Positions 36,203-45,550 of a stretch of 64,000 nucleotides of DNA are shown here, one piece after another; within the stretch, counting starts at the first letter, position 1; each line of letters starts with the position of its first letter. Origin of the DNA: Thermospira aquatica. GTDB taxonomy: Bacteria > Spirochaetota > Brevinematia > Brevinematales > Thermospiraceae. The translations under genes and the position numbers were made by a program. The DNA lies in the NCBI RefSeq assembly GCF_023525255.1, contig NZ_CP073355.1, forward strand, positions 1 through 64,000, in the 5' to 3' direction. The notes beneath the pieces were generated by a model. The model searched no databases and was not told where the DNA came from. It saw nothing but the letters and a program-made list of their open reading frames with translations.

Positions 36203-37453
36203 ATGTTTGAAAAAAGACCTATTTACAGGGAAACGGCGAAATGATATGCTGAGCTTGTCGAAGCAGAGTATCAAAAAGCCAGCAAAAAGGAAAAAATGGA
36301 GATACTGGATTACTTTGTGAGGATAACAGGTTTAAAAAACCGAAACTATGCCGCCAGGCTCTTGAGGCAGCACGGAAAAACCATCTATGTAGGCAAGAAA
36401 AATTACCTTAAAGCCGACATAGCCAAGAAGGGCAAAAGACCTGGCAGAAAGAAAAAATTCGGCGAAGAGGAACTAAAACTTCTAAAAAAGGTCTGGGAAA
36501 TTGAAAACTACATGTGTGGCAAACGTTTAAAGCCGATTCTCAATGAAGTTTTAGATAATCTCTTAGCAAACGGACATCTCCACGGTTCTCCACAGGCTAT
36601 AGAAAACTTGCGCCATATAAGTGCTTCAAGTATTGACCGACTTTTGAAACATGAGCGTAAAAAGCTTGAGATAAAAGGACGAAAAGGCACAAAACCTGGA
36701 ACGTTGTTAAAGCAACAAATAGCTATACGCACGTGGGCAGAGTGGGATGAAAATTGCCCTGGTTTTATGGAGATTGATCTGGTTGCCCATGAGGGAGGAA
36801 ATAGCCGGGGAGATTTTGCTCAAACATTAAATATGGTGGATGTTTGGAGCGGTTGGACAGAACTTGTGGCAATCAAAAACAAAGCTTCAAAATGGGTAAG
36901 AGAAGCCATAGAAAAAGTCAAAGGAAGACTTCCTTTTGATTTACGGGGAATTGATTCTGATACCGGTGCTGAATTTATTAATCATCCTCTGCGCGATTGG
37001 TGTGAGAAGAACCAGATAAAATTTACAAGGGGAAGAAGCTCCCGTTCCAATGATAACTGCTACGTTGAGCAGAAAAACTATTCCATAGTCCGCCAGAATG
37101 TTGGATACTTCCGCTACGATACCGAGGAAGAAGTCTACTACTTGAACCGACTCTATGCCTATCTTCGACTGTATACCAACTTTTTTCAACCGGTTATGAA
37201 AATGACAGAGAAAAAGAGAATCGGAAGCAAGGTGCAAAAGAAGCATGATGATATTAAAACTCCCTACCAGCGGCTTTTAGAAAGCTCTTATGTAAGTGAG
37301 GCACAAAAGGAACGCCTAACAAGGCTTTATAAGGCTCTCGATTTGTTTCACCTAAGACAAAAAATTACAGCTTGCCAGAGAAAACTTTACAGCCTTCAAA
37401 AGAAAAAGAATGTAAAAAACAAAAATTTGGAGGAAACTGTATGGAATTTTTGA
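36203..37453 (+). pseudogene. Transposase, rve-type DDE, copy 2 (in-frame stop near start)
   Basis: The core frame 36296-37453 is fully open (385 aa) with MEIDLVAHEGGN, GIDSDTGAEFINHP and NDNCYVEQKN. However the natural start at 36203 is followed by the same 24-bp net insertion as in copy 1, with an in-frame TGA at about residue 15. Initiation at the Met at 36296 could give a shortened protein lacking about 27 N-terminal residues; whether that works is unknown. Confidence 0.7.
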
Positions 37454-37530
37454 GTACTTTTTTTTATGAGGCAATGATTCGAATTTCGAGTACTTTTTTA
37501 TTTGACGCAACGGGATAGATGATATACCAT

Positions 37531-37584
37531 CAACAGGCAAGGTCGCTCGGCCTCCTGCCTCGCTTGCTTCAGTGGAATGCCTGT
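37531..37584. repeat. GC-rich palindromic island
   Basis: Stem CAGGCA/TGCCTG (37534-37539 and 37579-37584) around a GC-rich loop in AT-rich surroundings, similar in style to the island at 5.16 kb. The rest of 37515-37698 shows nothing. Confidence 0.4.
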
Positions 37585-37698
37585 GAAAGTATGCTTCTTA
37601 TGCTTCGTTGCTTTATGGCTTTGTTCTTACACATAAGCACTATGTTAACAATTTCATAAATCCATCGCTTAGAATTATCGTAGAAGTGGATGAGGAGT

Positions 37699-38620
37699 TT
37701 AATACTCCTCCTCTAAATACACATCCATTACCCAGCCTTTTATTGTATCTCCTTTTTTATCCTTTATCCCTGTATCTACATAAAGCCAGTATCCCTTCCT
37801 TCTTACACCATCTGAATTTTCTATTTCATACCCAACAACTAACCAATCACTTATCTTTACCCTTGTCCCTCTCTTTAATTGAATTATCACTGCTGAATTA
37901 GTATCCGGCTTTTCAAGAAGATTAACATCGTCACCATATATATAGTAGTATCCCTCACGCTGCCCGGATTCTCATACTCCGCCCATTTCGGAAATTTATT
38001 CTTGTCGGTTATTACCTTTGTACTATAAGCAAATGGAACTCGTAGTTTACCTTTTTCATCGTAATAGAATATATCAACATTATTACCTAACATGATTATA
38101 TTTTTGAATTTATAAATTTTCCTTTCAAACTTTTATTATCAACATTGTATACAAGATTTTTAGTTATTATCCTATAGGTACCATTTGAGTATATCCGATA
38201 ATAAACAACTCCTCCTTCTTCATCAAAGGCTTCTATGAACATTTCCTGTATCTTTTTTACCGGTTTAAAATCGTTCTTACCAGCTAAATGCCTTCTCTCA
38301 GTCCAACCTTGGATTGTTAAAACTTTCCAACCATTATCAGTTAGAACCATCTCCTGATTACTACTCATTCCAGAATCAATATAGAACCACTCAGTAACAT
38401 TTGAATTACTTGCCATTATAATATTCGTCTTACCTAAAATATTAACACATTGAAGATAAGGTAACTGCATTAGTTTCATTGAGTTAGCACTTGGCTGTTC
38501 AAATAATTCCACTTCTCTATCTATAACATAAACCGAATTACTTCCAAAAGGTTTTATTTCAATTGAATAAACACCATTAGAAATGACACATATTACCAGT
38601 ATGAATAATAAAGAGCGCAT
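37699..38620 (-). pseudogene. SH3b-like secreted protein, copy B, frameshifted
   Basis: Signal peptide MRSLLFILVICVISNGVYS, a first SH3b-like part (VIDREVELFEQPSANSMKLMQL ... EWFYIDSG), then a one-base loss in an A-run near 38098 and a second shift near 37945, after which the C-terminal SH3b reads LLEKPDTNSAVIIQLKRGTRVKIS ... WLYVDTGIKDKKGDTIKGW. Homologous throughout to the intact 29720-30601 gene but clearly diverged. Confidence 0.75.
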
Positions 38621-38625
38621 TTAAA

Positions 38626-39006
38626 TTACCTCCTAATAGTTAAGTGTAGATGATGTCTATGTTTATACATAAAATTATACCTCTTTTTAGACAAATTTCC
38701 GTTTGGATATCCTTGTTGCCAAACATTTGGTTGATTATATGTGTTACCTGGTATTTTACTTTTCACCCACCACGGATCCAGCGCCTGACTTACTCTTTGG
38801 TCATTTACCATACTGTTGTACACTTCATTTCTTAACGCCATCGCAGCTTGTGATTGTGGCCCTACAGTCGAATTATTAAACCTTACTGTTAAATTACCCC
38901 TTGTTACAGCTACAATATCTATCCCTCTTCCCGACCCATGAGGGCTTGTAGCGCTATTCCTCCACAAGCTTGATACCTGAATACTATCCACATCCACACT
39001 CCTCAC
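38626..39006 (-). CDS. Small LAS-type (M15-like) metallopeptidase, copy B
   Basis: 126 aa. Same first 31 residues as copy A apart from one change, with SPHGSGRGIDI and a C-terminal HRHHLHLTIRR completing the zinc motif. The centre differs in sequence and is 13 residues longer. GTG start overlaps the TGA of the upstream gene. Followed after 5 bp by the decayed SH3 gene. Confidence 0.6.
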   Translation of the reverse strand: MRSVDVDSIQVSSLWRNSATSPHGSGRGIDIVAVTRGNLTVRFNNSTVGPQSQAAMALRNEVYNSMVNDQRVSQALDPWWVKSKIPGNTYNQPNVWQQGYPNGNLSKKRYNFMYKHRHHLHLTIRR

Positions 39007-39215
39007 TGACTACTTCTATCCAGAACCATCCCCATCCAACCTACGTCATGCATAACACCCTCCAGAAATGTCCCACTAAAGTCTTTAAAATACGGCGTCT
39101 TTTCCCACTCTTTACTCCCTCGTGGTCTTACCATAAGCCCATACACCACACCTCCAGCTACTGCAAACTTTCTCACACCCTTCTTCAAGGCTTCTTCATA
39201 CTCTTTCCACTTCAT
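39003..39215 (-). CDS. 70-aa protein with WEKT-FSGTFLEG tail, copy B
   Basis: Near-identical to 30960-31172. GGGGAGG lies 6 bp before the ATG, a better ribosome site than in copy A, which fixes the start in both. Upstream lies array B. Confidence 0.55.
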   Translation of the reverse strand: MKWKEYEEALKKGVRKFAVAGGVVYGLMVRPRGSKEWEKTPYFKDFSGTFLEGVMHDVGWMGMVLDRSSQ

Positions 39216-39319
39216 AGATACCTCCCCATTTTTTATGTTGGAGCTTTGTTTTATAACTTTTTCGAATGTATTATACCACCAGTTGGGGATTTTTGCAATG
39301 GGCATTTGTCACAATTTTT

Positions 39320-40287
39320 GCTGTTTCCTTGTTGCAGTGTAAGAAGGGACGCTTGTTGCTATTACCTTATCGCAGTACAAAAAACTCCAGCTATTACCAT
39401 ATTGCAGTTAATGCGTGAAACCCGAAAGTTATTCCCTTGTTGCAGTGGCAATCGAGGGATATAGCTATTACCCTGTCACAGTCCCCAGAAACATAAAAAC
39501 TGAAACAAGGTAATAGCAATCCCCCTACCTAACTATTACCATGTTACAGTGTAAAAAGAAACACCCAGATTTTCCCTTGTCGCAGTAAACTCCTGCTCTT
39601 CCCTTTTTGCAGTGGAAAAAATTCCGGTTATTACCATGTCGCAGTGAAAGCTTGAAACCTGAAAGCTCTTCCCGTGTTGGAGGGGAAGGGAGAGAGGATA
39701 TGAGCTATTACCTTATCGCAGGGAGAGTGAAAAAACAAAAGCTCTTCCCTTGTCGCAGTCGGAAGAGGAACCTCTGGCTATTACCTTGTTGCAGTGAACT
39801 GGAGGGAATTAAGAGCTCTTCCCGTGTTGCAGGAGAAAAAAAATCTTTTGCTATTACCATGTTGCAGTTTGGAGTTCAAGACTTAAAAGCTTTTTCACTA
39901 TTGCAGTGGTGGATGAAGAGGAGTCTTTTTGCTCTTCCCATATTGCAGTCAAAACGTACACCGTGAAAGCCCTTCCCTTGTTGCAGTGGCAATCGAGGGA
40001 GAAGCTCTATCACAGTTTTACACTCCGCGCTCACACTGCAAAAAAGTAATAGCTCATGTTGAAAATTCCAGAGTCACCATCTCCCCGGATTTTGCTTATC
40101 CTCCTCAAAACTTGCTATTCCCTTATCACAGTCTAAGATGAAGGGCTAAACTGCAACAAGGAAAGAGCACCCGAAAAGTTCAACAAAGAAAAAAGATCTT
40201 CCTTTATCACAGCCACAACAAAAATATCCTTGCCCTCTTTCTCTGTCACAGCTAAAAACGCTTCCGGTACTCTTCCCATGTCGCAGG
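39320..40287 (+). repeat. Interspersed 19-mer array B
   Basis: Duplicate of array A with changes. The first four units and many later units have the same spacers as array A. Between about 39447 and 39610 the content is different, including a reverse copy near 39499-39517. The spacer GGCAATCGAGGGA appears twice (about 39447 and 39988). Two more units beyond the point where array A is cut (about 40234 and 40269-40287) show the original right edge. No gene seen; 40288-40358 is plain. Confidence 0.85.
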
Positions 40288-40358
40288 AGAAAAACATAAG
40301 CAAAAACTAAAAAAATATCCCTCTACATCTCCCCAGACCAAATCTATCTATGAAAAAA

Positions 40359-41773
40359 CCCGTTGCGTCAAATAAAAAAGTACTCGAAATTCGAATCATT
40401 GCCTCATAAAAAAAAGTACTCAAAAATTCCATACAGTTTCCTCCAAATTTTTGTTTTTTACATTCTTTTTCTTTTGAAGGCTGAAAAGTTTTCTCTGGCA
40501 AGCTGTAATTTTTTGTCTTAGGTGAAACAAATCGAGAGCCTTATAAAGCCTTGTTAGGCGTTCCTTTTGTGCCTCACTTACATAAGAGCTTTCTAAAAGC
40601 CGTTGGTAGGGAGTTTTAATATCATCATGCTTCTTTTGCACCTTGCTTCCGATTCTCTTTTTCTCTGTCATTTTCATAACCGGTTGAAAAAAGTTGGCAT
40701 AAAGCCTGAGATACGCATAGAGTCGGTTCAAGTAGTAGACTTCTTCCTCGGTATCGTAGCGGAAGTATCCAACATTCTGGCGGACTATGGAATAGTTTTT
40801 CTGCTCAACGTAGCAGTTATCATTGGAACGGGAGCTTCTACCCCTTGTAAATTTTATCTGGTGCTTCTCACACCAATCACGCAGAGGATGATTAATAAAT
40901 TCAGCACCGGTATCAGAATCAATTCCCCGTAAATCAAAAGGAAGTCTTCTTTGGACTTTTTCTATGGCTTCTCTTACCCATTTTGAAGCCTTGTTTTTGA
41001 TTGCCACAAGCTCTGTCCAACCGCTCCAAACATCCACCATATTTAATGTTTGAGCAAAGTCTCCCCGGCTATTTCCTCCCTCATGGGCTACCAGATCAAT
41101 CTCCATGAACCCAGGGCAATTTTCATCCCACTCTGCCCACGTGCGTATAGCTATTTGTTGCTTTAACAACGTTCCAGGCTTTGTACCTTTTCGTCCTTTT
41201 ATCTCAAGCTTTTTACGCTCATGTTTCAAAAGTCGGTCAATACTTGAAGCACTTATATGGCGCAAGTTTTCTATAGCCTGTTGAAAACCCTGGAGATGTC
41301 CGTTTGCTAAGAGATTATCTAAAACTTCATTTAAAATCGGCTTTAAACGTTTGCCACACATGTAGTTTTCAATTTCCCAGACCTTTTTTAGAAGTTTTAG
41401 TTCCTCTTCGCCGAATTTTTTCTTTCTGCCAGGTCTTTTGCCCTTCTTGGCTATGTCGGCTTTAAGGTAATTTTTCTTGCCTACATAGATGTTTTTTCCG
41501 TGCTGCCTCAAGAGCCTGGCGGCATAGTTTCGATTTTTTAGGCCTGTTATCCTCACAAAATAATCCAGTATCTCCATTTTTTCCTTTTTGCTGGCTTTTT
41601 GATATTGTTTTGCCGTTTCCCTGTAAATAGGTCTCCTTTCAAACATCGCCACCCCAATTCCGGTTGGCGAGCTTGTCGAGCCATGAACTGGATTATTTTA
41701 CACAAATTTAAAGTACTTTTTTATTTTGAAGCAACGTTCCCTTTTCGAGTACTTTTATTATGAAGCAATTCGA
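40359..41773 (-). mobile_element. rve-type insertion sequence, copy 3 (intact)
   Basis: Complete, with an intact transposase. Right end CCCGTTGCGTCAAAT at 40359, left end at about 41773. Its left end carries the 17-bp site into which the second ISNCY-type element inserted. One 23-bp unit only (41661-41683). Confidence 0.85.
40420..41646 (-). CDS. rve-type DDE transposase, copy 3
   Basis: 408 aa from ATG 41646 (MFERRPIYRE). An N-terminal helical DNA-binding region (LDYFVRITGLKNRNYAARLLRQHG), then an integrase core with DDE candidates in MEIDLVAHEGGN, GIDSDTGAEFINHPLRDWC and SRSNDNCYVEQKN, and a basic coiled C-terminus (LRQKITACQRKLFSLQKKK). It is the only full-length member of four copies and probably mobilises the others. 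I place it among rve-core transposases near the IS481 type; the exact family name is uncertain. Confidence 0.85.
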   Translation of the reverse strand: MFERRPIYRETAKQYQKASKKEKMEILDYFVRITGLKNRNYAARLLRQHGKNIYVGKKNYLKADIAKKGKRPGRKKKFGEEELKLLKKVWEIENYMCGKRLKPILNEVLDNLLANGHLQGFQQAIENLRHISASSIDRLLKHERKKLEIKGRKGTKPGTLLKQQIAIRTWAEWDENCPGFMEIDLVAHEGGNSRGDFAQTLNMVDVWSGWTELVAIKNKASKWVREAIEKVQRRLPFDLRGIDSDTGAEFINHPLRDWCEKHQIKFTRGRSSRSNDNCYVEQKNYSIVRQNVGYFRYDTEEEVYYLNRLYAYLRLYANFFQPVMKMTEKKRIGSKVQKKHDDIKTPYQRLLESSYVSEAQKERLTRLYKALDLFHLRQKITACQRKLFSLQKKKNVKNKNLEETVWNF

Positions 41774-41777
41774 AAAA

Positions 41778-43091
41778 TGTCGAAAACAATTTAAAATGTC
41801 ACCCTTTGTGCAAATAGAAATGTCACCTTTTAAAATACTGCAACTAAAAAAACGAGAGGTTGCAGATGAGAGAGGTGATAACGATGACACTTAAAGCACA
41901 GAAGAGGGCAAAAATACTGGAGATGGTAAAGAACAAGAAAATCAAGCAGAAAGATGCTGCAATAATACTGGGGATTTGCAGAAGGCAACTTATTCGAATT
42001 TTTAAAGAATATTTATCAAAGGGTGATGAAGCTCTCAATCACAAATTAATAGGCAAACCGGGGAATCACAGAATTAGCAGTGATATCAAAGAGAAAATTA
42101 TGCAGATAGTACGGAATAATTATAAAGGTTTTAAGCCGACATTTATAGCTGAAAAGCTTTATGAGGAACATCATATAAAAATAGGAGCATCAACGCTTCG
42201 TTTATGGATGATGGAAACAGGATTGTGGAAGAAAATAAGAAAAACTGCGAAACACCGTACCAGAAGGCCGAGAAAAGAGCATTTTGGAGAAATGATTCAA
42301 ATGGACGGCAGCATTCACGACTGGTTTGGGACAGGCAAAGAAGTCTGTCTGATGAATATGGTGGATGATGCTACAGGCACATCTTACGGTCTTTTCGACA
42401 CAGGAGAAACGACACAAGTAGCGCTGCAATGTTTGTTTGACTGGATAATGAAATACGGTATTCCTTATTCGATCTATTGTGATTATAAAAGCCTGTTCTA
42501 TACAAAACGGGAAGCGACCATAGAAGAACAGCTTGCAGGAAATTGCCTCTAACAAAGTTTGGAGAGGTCTGCCATAGGCTGGGATAGAAATGATATATGC
42601 CCATAGTCCCCAGGCAAAAGGGCGCGTAGAGATGGAATGGGATCCATCAGGACAGGTTAATAGCAGAAATGAAACTAAAAAACATAAAGGATATTGACAG
42701 TGCCAATCGTTTTTTGAAAGAATATTACTGGGAAAAGAATAACCGAAAATTTAGTAAAAAACCTCTGTCGGATGAAGATTTTCATATTGCATTAATGCCT
42801 GATCAGGACTTAAGGAACTATGTTTGTTATACGGCCGAGTGCAAAGTCTATAGAGATTATACAATAAAATTTTCTAAAAGAATATACCAGATTGAAAAGA
42901 AACAACCTATAGCCATAAAACCCGGGGACAATGTTATCTTAAAAACCTGGCTTGATGGAAGTATACATATTTTTAAGAAAAATATCGAATTGAACTTTTT
43001 TGAAATAGATGATTATGGTCGTAGAGTTTCGGCATAAAAAAGTGACATTTCTATTTCAATAAAAAGGTGACATTTTAATTTATTTGACAGA
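41778..43091 (+). mobile_element. ISNCY/IS1202-family (ISTde1-like) element 2
   Basis: 1314 bp. Ends TGTCGAAAAC and ...ATTTGACAGA. Perfect 17-bp target duplication TGAAGCAATTCGAAAAA (41761-41777 and 43092-43108), which is the left end of rve-type copy 3 plus a few bases. Same length of duplication as element 1. Confidence 0.88.
41866..43037 (+). pseudogene. ISNCY-family transposase 2, frameshifted
   Basis: Same protein as 33528-34727. Three small indels: a lost G at about 42540 (LAGKLPL becomes LAGNCL stop), a lost G at about 42583, and an extra A at about 42680. The C-terminus GRRVSA is the native one. Confidence 0.85.
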
Positions 43092-43108
43092 TGAAGCAAT
43101 TCGAAAAA

Positions 43109-43137
43109 TTGACTTATTTATTTATTTATGCTATAAT
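43109..43137 (+). promoter_or_regulatory. Promoter of the padR-like gene, at an IS junction
   Basis: TTGACT (43109-43114), 17 bp, TATAAT (43132-43137). The -35 starts on the base after the 17-bp duplication that contains the left end of rve-type copy 3. Confidence 0.75.
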
Positions 43138-43167
43138 AAAAATAAGGGGCAAAAAAGGAGTTGAGCG

Positions 43168-43716
43168 ATGAAATACTCCAATGTCGAACTCATCATTCTT
43201 CATCTCATCAGTGAAAAGAAATCTCTTTCCGGGTATGAGATTAACCGTCTGGTGGAAGAGAGGGGGTACCGAAACTGGGCCGAAATAGGCACATCTTCCA
43301 TTTACATTGGACTAGAAAAACTTGAAAACAAAGGACTTGTTGTATCCTCTCTCGATACTCAAAAACAGGGGAAAGGACCCTTACCAAAAAAATATTCACT
43401 TACACCAGAAGGAGAAAAGGTTCTCCTTGAAGAGATGCGCAAAGCTCTTTCTGGTAAAGCAGATATCCCAGGCAGGTTTACCATTGGGCTGTCGGGTCTT
43501 GCCCTTTTTACGATTGAAGAGGCTATTGTTCACCTCGGAAACAAAAAAAGCCAGCTCGCCGATCAGATCCAGCATCAAAACAATCAATGGCAGGCTATTG
43601 GTGGAGAAAAAGCCCCCTTTCATGTATGGGCGCTCTTTCGTCACACGACGTACATGCTTGAGAAAGAACTTGAATTTGTAGAAAAGCTTATATCGGATCT
43701 AAAAAAACTTCTTTAA
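43168..43716 (+). CDS. PadR-family transcriptional regulator
   Basis: 182 aa. Winged-helix N-terminus ELIILHLISEKKSLSGYEINRLVEERG, IGTSSIYIGLEKLENKGLV and KKYSLTPEGEKVLLEEM is typical of PadR; the C-terminal half (about 100-182) is helical, as in the longer subgroup that dimerises through it. AAAGGAG precedes the ATG. It converges on the MATE exporter gene, ending 14 bp from it; PadR proteins often control exporters, so the MATE gene is a candidate target by position only. Confidence 0.85.
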   Translation: MKYSNVELIILHLISEKKSLSGYEINRLVEERGYRNWAEIGTSSIYIGLEKLENKGLVVSSLDTQKQGKGPLPKKYSLTPEGEKVLLEEMRKALSGKADIPGRFTIGLSGLALFTIEEAIVHLGNKKSQLADQIQHQNNQWQAIGGEKAPFHVWALFRHTTYMLEKELEFVEKLISDLKKLL

Positions 43717-43730
43717 AAAGGACTTTTTTG

Positions 43731-45101
43731 TTAGCGAATTTCCTCATCGGCAGTACTCACCACATGGTGTTCCAGGGGTTTTGCCCGATGAACCTCCTGA
43801 GAAAAAAGACGGTAAAATATTGCAGAAAGAACAGCTACCGTTACCGTAAGTCCAAACCAGGCTCCAATTACTCCCCACTTAAAAACAAACGTTCCCAGCC
43901 ATGCAAGCGGTAACCAAAGAAGATAATCAATAACCAGGGAAATATTCCGAATAAGCTTTGTTTTGCCTAAACCCTCAAGACCTGCCCTATAGGCGATAAA
44001 AAGCCCGTCCACGATTTGATACAGTGCCATAAAACGCAAAAGACGGCTTCCCGAGACAATCAAAGTCTCATCCTGAGAGACCAGCCGCACAAGATCTTCG
44101 GGGAAAAACCAATAAATCACGCCAATGATCCCCATCATAATCATGTTTATCTGTACCCCCTGTCGTGTCACACGCCTCGCTTCTCCGGGATTTTGCTGGC
44201 CAATGAAAAAGCTCACCTGCTGGGTAATCACACTTGCCAATGCTATTCCAAGCAAAAGCGACAGATCTTTGATTTTAAGGGCAATCTCATGGGTCGCCAC
44301 CGCCGCTGTTCCGAGGCGAGCAATAATGCTTACAAAAACCGTCCAGGCGAGAATCTCGATGAGGTAGGTTGCCCCCATAGGCCATCCTATATGGGCAAAT
44401 TCTTTTAAAAACGACCATGAAAACCACGATTTTTTCAGAGAAGAATGGATAAACCGTCTTCCAAAAATCAAAAAAAGTCCCACATTTACCCCCTGAGCAA
44501 AAACAGTTGCCCCGGCTGCCCCGCCAACCCCCAATGCTGGAAAAGGCCCTGGCCCGAAAATAAAAAGCCAATTCCCGAGAATATTGATTCCCACAACAAG
44601 ATACGAAAAAACTGCTATCAGAAAATTCTTCTCAAAAGCAAGAAATATTCGCCACCAAACAATACCCATCGTTGAGAAAATAGCTCCCCCAAGTCGAATG
44701 AAGAGGTACGATCTTGCCATTCGAAGCACCACAGGATCAGAAGACATTGTACCAAGATAGAAAGACAAAAGCGGGTACAAAAAAAGAAAAAGTACTCCCA
44801 CAACTCCAGAAACAATCGTAAGAGTAGAGGATGCCTGTGCTATTTCTTTTTCTGACTTTCGTGCGACCATAGCAGGCAAAAGGATAAGCGTCGCCCCGAG
44901 AAATCCCTCTACAGGAGCAAGGACAAAGAAAAAAAGCGTATTTGCCAGACCGACAGCAGCGAGAGCCTCCGGACCAAGACGTCCTACCATGACTACATCA
45001 ATGATTCCCAGTACATGAAAAGCCAGAAACCCCGTCATAACAGGGATAGCTAACGAAAAGAGTCTACGATACTCTACAAAACGATGAGAAATATTCTTCA
45101 T
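43731..45101 (-). CDS. MATE-family multidrug/Na+ antiporter
   Basis: 456-aa inner-membrane exporter with about twelve helices. Family features: the opening SLAIPVMTGFLAFHVLGIIDVVMVGRLGPEALAAVGLAN and its internal repeat near residue 240 (IGWPMGATYLIEILAWTVF ... TAAVATHEIALKI). The start overlaps the recX stop by 4 bp. Substrate cannot be told from sequence. Confidence 0.9.
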   Translation of the reverse strand: MKNISHRFVEYRRLFSLAIPVMTGFLAFHVLGIIDVVMVGRLGPEALAAVGLANTLFFFVLAPVEGFLGATLILLPAMVARKSEKEIAQASSTLTIVSGVVGVLFLFLYPLLSFYLGTMSSDPVVLRMARSYLFIRLGGAIFSTMGIVWWRIFLAFEKNFLIAVFSYLVVGINILGNWLFIFGPGPFPALGVGGAAGATVFAQGVNVGLFLIFGRRFIHSSLKKSWFSWSFLKEFAHIGWPMGATYLIEILAWTVFVSIIARLGTAAVATHEIALKIKDLSLLLGIALASVITQQVSFFIGQQNPGEARRVTRQGVQINMIMMGIIGVIYWFFPEDLVRLVSQDETLIVSGSRLLRFMALYQIVDGLFIAYRAGLEGLGKTKLIRNISLVIDYLLWLPLAWLGTFVFKWGVIGAWFGLTVTVAVLSAIFYRLFSQEVHRAKPLEHHVVSTADEEIR

Positions 45102-45550
45102 TCATGCTCCTTTTGTTTCCAGCCACGAAGATAAAAAAGCGCCTTCTCATAAGGATACCCCCTTCTCATCAAAAGAGCAAGAATCCACTTCTCATCTTTT
45201 CCTGGCTTTACTTTTTTGTCAAGAAGAGAAAATACCACCTCTTGCTCATCATAGCTCACCTCAGAGATGGCCATATCGATGACCTCTTCGAGGATCCCCT
45301 TACGACGAAGTTCCTGGCGTATAGCGGAAAGCGAAAGACCCCGTGTTCTCAGCCGTTCCTCAATCCACTGCCTGGCAAGAGAGAGTTCATCAAACCAATT
45401 TTCTTTTTCCAGTTCGATGAGAACCTCACTTATCAAATCCATATCGTATTTTGCACGGCTAAGCCGTTTTCTTACTTCCTCTCTTGTCCGAGGTTTGTAT
45501 TTAAGATAACGAATGGCAAGCTGCATAGCTTTGTGCTTGTTGTCATCCAT
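45098..45550 (-). CDS. recX: RecX-type regulator of RecA
   Basis: 150 aa. Three-helix repeats of RecX: AIRYLKYKPRTREEVRKRL, WFDELSLARQWIEERLRTRGLSLSAIRQELRRKG, and the third ILALLMRRGYPYEKALFYL. RecX binds RecA filaments and blocks them. recA is not adjacent. Overlaps its neighbours at both ends. Confidence 0.88.
   Translation of the reverse strand: MDDNKHKAMQLAIRYLKYKPRTREEVRKRLSRAKYDMDLISEVLIELEKENWFDELSLARQWIEERLRTRGLSLSAIRQELRRKGILEEVIDMAISEVSYDEQEVVFSLLDKKVKPGKDEKWILALLMRRGYPYEKALFYLRGWKQKEHE

Larger units (their letters stand above)
36076..37514 (+). mobile_element. rve-type insertion sequence, copy 2
   Basis: Left end truncated: it begins TCGAAAAGGGAACGTTGC, lacking the outer 25 bp seen in copies 1 and 3, because IS256-type element 2 sits there. 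Right end GACGCAACGGG. Together with copy 3 in opposite orientation it brackets the second secreted-protein/array module. Confidence 0.8.

Noticed and set aside
31265-40287. Integron attC sites
   Set aside because: The 19-mer lacks the paired core sites ending in AAC/GTT, and no integrase gene lies near.
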